Shown here: positions 58,480 to 64,000 of the stretch, in pieces | Layout of the letters: each line of letters starts with the position of its first letter | Position numbering within the stretch: position 1 is the first letter of the stretch | Origin: Steinernema hermaphroditum | Lineage: Eukaryota; Nematoda; Chromadorea; Rhabditida; Steinernematidae | DNA: 64,000 bases | Assembly (NCBI GenBank): GCA_030435675.1 | Contig: CM059622.1 | Location: 13,950,001-14,014,000 of the forward strand | Direction: 5' to 3' | Translations under genes and position numbers: made by a program | The notes under the pieces: model-generated | Seen by the model: only the letters and a program-made list of their open reading frames with translations | The model's database searches: none | What the model was told of the DNA's origin: nothing

Positions 58480-60862
58480 TTAGCATTTTCCATTAACTGA
58501 TTTCGGCTGAATCACATTATCCTTCGGCGAGTCCCGCGTCCATGCTGCTGGCTCTGCTTTGCATACGAAACAGAAGAAGGCGTTCGTTAGGAGCACTAGT
58601 CCAGCAATGACATAGAAGAGCTTTGCCCACTAAAAAAATTATGGTTTACAGCATCAATTTCAAGACAGCTACCTCATTCGGGTCGTTCGTCGGCACAACA
58701 TAAGACACAAACGGCGGTAATATCAAAACGCTCAAGCTGTTGATGATGGATAGAACGGCCATGACAAAGGAGATGAATTGGCAGGAGACCTAGAGTGAGA
58801 TGCTGCTTTCAAATAAATCCAATTTTCATACCAGCTGGGCACATTTGAACATAGCCACACAGTTCATCCCGCCTGCAGCTATGGCAGCCGCATAGGCACA
58901 CCATCCAAGGAACGCTTGTTCCGTGGGCACCAACGCCAAGAGGACAAAACAAAGTCCGATGGATCCCTGCGATGCGATTGTAAACAACACTAGCCTGGCT
59001 CTTCCGCCCACACACGTAGCCCACTCACTGACAGGACCGGCAGCAATTTTGATGGCTAGAGCAAGAGCGAAAGGCAGGGCGGTGGCGAAACCGGTACTTG
59101 CAACCTCATAGTGCAGAACCTGAATGATTGGGACAGTTCACTTTACAAAGAAGCGAAATTTTACTTTGTTGAGATAGGTCGGCCCATATTGGAGCAGAAG
59201 TTGGTAGGCGGTAGCGCCACCGACCCATGACATCCATACACCGATTATCGTGCGGTCGCCGCAAATAGCCAAATATGGTGTGCGTTTTGACTTCGACGCG
59301 AGGTCGACCTTTCCGGCTTCGATTTTTCCAAGTTCTTTTGCACTAATGGACCTGAAGATGGATAGAGTGATCGTCTTGAACACACCAGATAAAACAAGGT
59401 AGGATGAGAATTTTAAGAAACCCTGTGTACGTATCCGTTGGCAGAGAAAATACAGTCCAGGAGGAATGGCCGACTCGCCATTCCACTAAACAGAAACGGA
59501 CAGGAGGATGTGTCATGTTTCATCTAAAAGTTTCTGAGGCAGATCTTTCTTAGGCCCAGCTGGAACGTTCTGTCCAGTACTCTAGATACTAGCCCAGAGT
59601 GAGTCACTAGATAACAAAATTATTCAATCAATAGAAGACCTAGTTAGGCAGCAGTAACACAGTCCACTAGATCAAGGCAGATAAGAACTGCACCGTTGCA
59701 AAAAGAAATCCACGCCATGCTTCAACTTAGACACTGATGTTTCTGCGGTGCCGATTCAGGCCCTGTTTGAATCTTCTAATGATAGCCCACTGGAGATAAG
59801 CCAAGGCCTGGTATCCTGCTTCAGGATTTCAATTTACACTTGGAGGTTTTGATGAGTCGAACGTAGCGTAAGGGACACCATAGGGATTCACTGGAACACT
59901 TAAATCTTAAATCTGGTGCGAAATACATCACGAATTTAAGCATACAGTAAGGCCGGTTGCCTGTGGTGCTTCAGAATTAATTAGCCATAAGTAGCCATTT
60001 TAAACGGTTTTACAAGTGCTGAGCAAGCCCATTCAATTTTTTTTAAAAGCTGATGCTTAAGATCTACTTCGAAAAGATTTCTTCACCTCTTCCACTGTTA
60101 AAACGTCGCTTACTTATGCATTTCCGGTTCATCTCGATAGAAGTAGTAGAAAAGACCAAAGAAGATCAATGTAAGGAATCCCTGCAGATAATAAACGCCC
60201 GTCCATCCGATTGGGGACACACAAAAAGCTCCAGAAACGGGCATCGTGAACATGGGGGCGAGCTAAACACATATTCACGTGTCTCTAAGGACTAGTACCT
60301 ACCTGTAGATATGCAGAAATAACCGCCATATAAGTAACTTTATCCTTTGGTGTGGCCCAAGTGGCCGGAATATCCCCTGTCGCTGAATAGGCGACTGTCC
60401 AGGCAAAACCCTATAAACTGCCATGAAAAGAACTACATGGAATTTGAGCCACCTGAACGATTCTCGTAGCAAACAGCCAATAGAATCCTTGGGAGGCGGC
60501 TAGAGGAGAAAGGAAGGTAGCCACAACCGAAAGCATTCCGTAGGCCGTCTTTACTTTTCTCATCCCAAAGAGAGTGATGAGTTCGGTGATAGGAATGGAT
60601 CCGATGAGAGCGCCGATGGCGACGGCGGAGAAGAGCCATCCCTTCTCTGTTTGAGAGTAGTCGTAGACCGTTGTTCCATCTAGAAAAGCCGAGATTCACA
60701 AGCATGGCAAAAGCTGGACCTACTTTCACTTCCCATGCAAATAATTGTGAAATTGAGAATAAGACAGTTACTTGTAACAAGTGTCATACAAATAATCGAT
60801 AAGATGAGAACGACATATCTCGTAGAATCTCGAAAAACAGACGTTTTTCTGTCCACTTCCAT
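58480..60862 (-). CDS. SLC17-type transporter, copy C, 454 aa
   Basis: Exons on the minus strand: 60862-60724, 60679-60453, 60410-60303, 60262-60114, 59351-59165, 59119-58832, 58789-58673, 58629-58480. Internal exons 2-7 have the same lengths as in A and B; exon 1 lacks nine codons of the leader (MEVDRKTSVFRDSTRY). The core reads GWLFSAVAIGALIGSIPITE, GAFCVSPIGWTGVYYLQGF, GFATALPFALALAIKI. It is clearly more diverged than A from B. Intron 4 is 762 bases and holds nothing recognised. Confidence 0.87.
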
Positions 60863-61964
60863 GTTTTAGCAACGCACAATATTTTACTCTTCGGTGCTCT
60901 AAAACGAGAGAGTATGCAGAATGACTATAGGTTCGAGCGAACTATGATAGGGTTCGCGATGCGATTTGCATATTGCGATGGATGTGGTGAACGACTCGCC
61001 CGGGATTACAACGGCGAGATTGGCGAATGGCAACAAGCTGCAGACATCACTGACCTGGAAGGTGGTCAAATGGAGAGCAGAGTTCGATCATATGAATATG
61101 CAACATTGTACCAAAGTTCAAGAAATCGCTGAATCGGCGAAAAAAAGCGATCGTTCAGTCAGTAAATCTTTTCATCATTTCCTAGCATGCAATATGTATA
61201 CTAATGTTTGCACTCACAAAGGAAAGAATCCGAGTGTTGTAGCTGGAGTTGTAGCTTAGACCGATACGCGTCATATGTCTAGATTCGATGGCCGGTCGAT
61301 CAGTTCGATACGCGTCGGTCTGAGCTACCAGTCCACTAAAGCTTTTAGATTTGAACATCAGCCGTTATGAATAATGGCCTTGACCGTATGGCAAGACAGA
61401 ACGAATAGTTTGGAGAAGAGAGAAAAGCAAAACAAACAAAATCAACGGTGTTCATCTTACACGCGAAATCTAGTGTTATCTATTGAGGATGTGTCTTAAA
61501 GTGCAAACCAAAAGCGTTTAGATTAGTTAAATGGCTATTCGGAATTATCAGTTTTATCTCTAGAATCGATCATCATTCGTGTTTCTCGTGTTTGCAGTTA
61601 AGTGACAAAATATCTACAGTCGAAGAATAAATAAAGTCGAGAAAACCAATGCAAATGGGATCGACTAATGTGAAGTTCATAATGGCGACAGAGACGGTGA
61701 CGGCTACCTTATGAACAAGGAACAAGCACATTTGCAGAAACTCAGGTTGCATTAGCTAGGTGCGAAATTTATGGTATGCCATTGATGTGAGCTATGCTTG
61801 CGAGGTCACTAGCACTGTCGAAAATGCGATGAACGGAAATTTCCCGAACACGAACATAATGAAAATATAAAGTCGTTTATGTGGCAAATGACATTAAACA
61901 TCTTTTTTAATTTTTATGGTGCCTTTCCTGACCCATTTCCTTATAGGCCACACTAAATAGCGAG
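60863..61964. other. Intergenic upstream of copy C
   Basis: No supported gene. A good pyrimidine-rich acceptor (TTTCCTTATAG, ending 61946) precedes the small frame at 61965. Confidence 0.4.
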
Positions 61965-62150
61965 ATGGGAGCTTATTCTAAGCCGCCCTCTACATCAATC
62001 GCCACAACAACCGGCGAACAGCCAACTTCCGGACCAAGGACTCATCCATCGATCTCTGAAGAAAACGCCCCGAAAAGGAGAAGCTCCGCCGCCGTTTCTA
62101 GTGGGTCGCCGCCACTGACCGGTTCGAAATCAATGTCACGCCAGGAATGA
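61965..62150 (+). CDS. Candidate small protein or terminal exon, 61 aa
   Basis: The frame MGAYSKPPSTSIATTTGEQP ... ends KSMSRQE with coding-like codon choice (many third-position G/C). It follows a strong 3' splice site whose downstream sequence is open in the same frame. AATAAA lies at 62220-62225. It is Ser/Pro/Thr-rich, without leader or domain. It could be a short gene made from a spliced-leader transcript, or the last exon of an unseen gene. Confidence 0.4.
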   Translation: MGAYSKPPSTSIATTTGEQPTSGPRTHPSISEENAPKRRSSAAVSSGSPPLTGSKSMSRQE

Positions 62151-62219
62151 AGCTGGCTGAAAGAGACATCCTCTGTTTGCCTAATATTCGGTGTCATGCG
62201 TAATGCCTTTCAATAATGA

Positions 62220-62278
62220 AATAAACTCATAAAGTCGTAATGAAATTCCCTTTCCCCAGAGAACCCTTCTTTTTTATT
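62220..62278. terminator. Convergent poly(A) signals
   Basis: AATAAA on plus at 62220-62225 (small candidate gene) and AATAAA on minus at 62278-62273, only 13 bases past the stop of SLC17 copy D. Confidence 0.5.
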
Positions 62279-62290
62279 TACACAAAGGCA

Positions 62291-63148
62291 TTAAACAGAT
62301 CCATTACTCTCGTCGTCTTCTTCATCTCGTGTCCAAGAAGCTGGTTCTGACTTGCAGACGAAGCAGAAGAAACCGTTGGTTACCACCACAATAGCGCAGA
62401 TTATGTAGAAGACCATAGCCCACTAAAATAGTCATATTGTTAAAGAAGTCATATATGTCAGATCTTGCCTCTTCGGGTGAATTCGTCGGCACCATATACG
62501 ATACAAACGGGGGTAGGATTAGAACACTCAAGCTGTTGATGATGGAGAGAACGGCCATGATGAAGCCCATATATTGACGGGAGACCTAGGAAAAGCTCTT
62601 ACTACAAGTGAGCCACTATGCTATTACCATTTGGGCACACTTGAACATTCCAACGCAGTTCAGTCCACTAAATCCAACGGCGAAGGCATAGGCGCACCAG
62701 CCGATGAAGGCCCGATCTGTGGGGATCAAGGCCAATACGATGAAGCAGACGGCCATGGTTCCCTGTGATCCTATTGTGAATACGACGAGACGAGCCTTTT
62801 CGCTGATGAAAGTGACGACGTTGTAGAAGGGCGACGCGACCACTTTGATGATCAGAGCCAGAAGGAAAGGTACGGCTGTGGCGAAACCTGTACTGGCCAC
62901 TTCGTAGTGGAGAACCTAGACATGAGATTTCTTTGCAGTGAAGAAATGTGGTGGCTACCTTGTTCAAATAAGTAGGTCCGTATTGGAGGAATATTTGGAA
63001 TGCAGGGGCACCTCCGATCCACGAGACCCAGATTCCGATGATCGTAAGGTCCTTGCATATGGACAGGTAGGGAGTTTTGTTGTTCGTCTGCTTTTCACGT
63101 TCGCTTTTTCCCTTTTCAATCTTTGTGAGCTCTTTGGCGCTGACTCGT
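62291..63148 (-). CDS. SLC17-type transporter, copy D, partial (exons 5-8 only)
   Basis: Exons on the minus strand: 63148-62959, 62915-62628, 62585-62469, 62422-62291. They match exons 5-8 of copies A-C (RVSAKELTKIEKGK, FQIFLQYGPTYLNK, GFATAVPFLLALIIKVV, MAVLSIINSLSVLILPPFVS, WAMVFYIICAIVVV). Exon 5 has one extra codon and the C-terminus is short and acidic (DEEDDESNGSV). The intron after exon 7 starts with GC (GAAGAG then GCAAGA), a GC-AG intron. Exons 1-4 are absent from 63149-64000, where another gene lies on the plus strand. Either they are beyond the window, making that gene nested, or the copy is truncated. Confidence 0.85.
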
Positions 63149-63419
63149 CTGCAACAGTTAGATTAAGGGTTGTTTGGTAATAATTAACTCAAACTTCTCA
63201 AGATTTAGCTTTAGCGAACCTATGGTCATTCAACTATTGCCGGTACACACCCAAGAAACTATGCACTGTGAAGCTACAGTTGCTATCTTTGCTGTGTCTT
63301 TGGAAAAACGGCATGATAACGGAATGCTGGACAGGTTTCAAGCGCACATTCCTCAGCCTAGCGGTGACCTACTTTCCCCTCATATAACTCCTCCATCGCT
63401 CCTCAGATCCACAGTCGCC
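63149..63419. other. Upstream region of the Gly/Tyr-rich gene
   Basis: A weak TATA-like CATATAA occurs at 63381-63387, 39 bases before the ATG. Nothing else was seen. Confidence 0.4.
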
Positions 63420-63791
63420 ATGTCCTCTCTCCGTCTCCTCGCCGTCCTCTCCGCCTTCGTCGTCGCCTCGACGCTCGCCGACGGCTTCTTCCCCTACGGA
63501 GGCTACGGGGGCTACGGATGGGGCGCTGCTCCCCACTACGGCTACGGCTACGGCCACGGATACGGTAGCCAGCAGGGCTACGACGGCGAAAAAGGATTCG
63601 CCGACAAGTTCGCCCAGGGAGAGAAGTCCGGCTGGTCGAACTACAACTACGGAGGCCACGAGAAGCACGCCGCCGGAGACGCCTACGGAAAGGAACACGC
63701 CGACGGGTACGGTAGCGCTCACGGACACGACGCCGGTTACGGCTACGGTGCTCCCCACGGATACGGATATGGCCCTAATAAGCTGTGGTGA
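63420..63791 (+). CDS. Secreted Gly/Tyr/His-rich protein, 123 aa
   Basis: Single exon with a signal peptide (MSSLRLLAVLSAFVVASTLA). Then come repeats of GYG/YGG (FPYGGYGGYGWG, HYGYGYGHGYG), a less repetitive centre (EKGFADKFAQGEKSGWSNYN) and a second GYG/HG region ending GPNKLW. AATAAA is near 63825. Such proteins in nematodes include Gly-rich cuticle components and YGG-type neuropeptide-like/antimicrobial peptides. The lack of dibasic sites between repeats favours a structural or antimicrobial role, but this is inference. It lies opposite SLC17 copy D. Confidence 0.8.
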   Translation: MSSLRLLAVLSAFVVASTLADGFFPYGGYGGYGWGAAPHYGYGYGHGYGSQQGYDGEKGFADKFAQGEKSGWSNYNYGGHEKHAAGDAYGKEHADGYGSAHGHDAGYGYGAPHGYGYGPNKLW

Positions 63792-64000
63792 ATATTCTTA
63801 AGATTAACGTGCCATTAAAAAATGTAATAAATTTCGTTTGAAAAATATGCAACCCCTCGGGAACTCGTCGGAGAGGATATCGCTTTTCTCGTGTCGATAT
63901 CAGCATTGGGCCGATCCCCTGCCAGTACTATTGTTCTATATGACCACGTTATATCTAAAACTATCCGAACCTGTTAGAAGCGTAGTATACTGTAGGCATC
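63792..64000. other. Right window end, nothing recognised
   Basis: 3' flank of the Gly/Tyr-rich gene. No exon of SLC17 copy D was found here. Confidence 0.45.

Noticed and set aside
1..64000. CRISPR arrays, bacterial operons, riboswitches
   Set aside because: The window is eukaryotic; no regularly spaced direct repeats or bacterial signals were seen.

Overview
This is nuclear DNA from a nematode, most likely a rhabditid or diplogastrid. The evidence is small exons with many short GT-AG introns (about 40-60 bp) ending in TTTCAG or TTTAG, strong orthologues of animal genes (ARL3, PYROXD1, mitochondrial uL13, an SLC25A44-like carrier, a K2P potassium channel, SLC17 transporters), nematode-type small secreted families in tandem, and Tc1/mariner relics. 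All gene models below are spliced by hand from reading frame, splice sites and family conservation. No transcript evidence was available.

Layout. 1-0.56 kb: decayed mariner transposase. 1.3-7.7 kb (+): a 7-exon EGF-like membrane protein with a nested, stop-interrupted gene in intron 5. 7.8-11.1 kb (-): arl-3, convergent with it, with overlapping poly(A) signals and a palindromic MITE-like element in intron 1. 12.6-17.6 kb (+): a secreted TolB-like beta-propeller protein. 18.4-24.1 kb (+): three tandem Ly6/uPAR-like GPI-type proteins. Between copies 2 and 3 lie a mariner relic and a foldback Tc1-type element inserted into a paralogue of the Gly/Ser-rich gene. 24.4-26.9 kb (+): K2P channel carrying two FN3 domains. 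27.2-31.1 kb (+): two Gly/Ser-rich small genes flank PYROXD1 and an unrecognised single-exon gene. 31.1-41.9 kb: a gene-poor interval with five GC-rich islands that share short motifs. 41.9-46.1 kb (-): mitochondrial ribosomal protein L13, then a mitochondrial carrier. 46.9-49.9 kb: a Merlin/ISXO2-like transposon with an open, spliced transposase. 51.4-63.1 kb (-): four SLC17-type transporters in tandem; the last lacks its first four exons in this window. 63.4 kb (+): a secreted Gly/Tyr-rich peptide gene.

Themes. The window has a conserved housekeeping backbone broken up by tandem duplication and class II transposons. The Ly6-like and Gly/Ser-rich families share a TATA-containing promoter core although their proteins are unrelated. 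The SLC17 array shows a recent duplication (copies A and B) and a possible gene-conversion tract shared with copy C.
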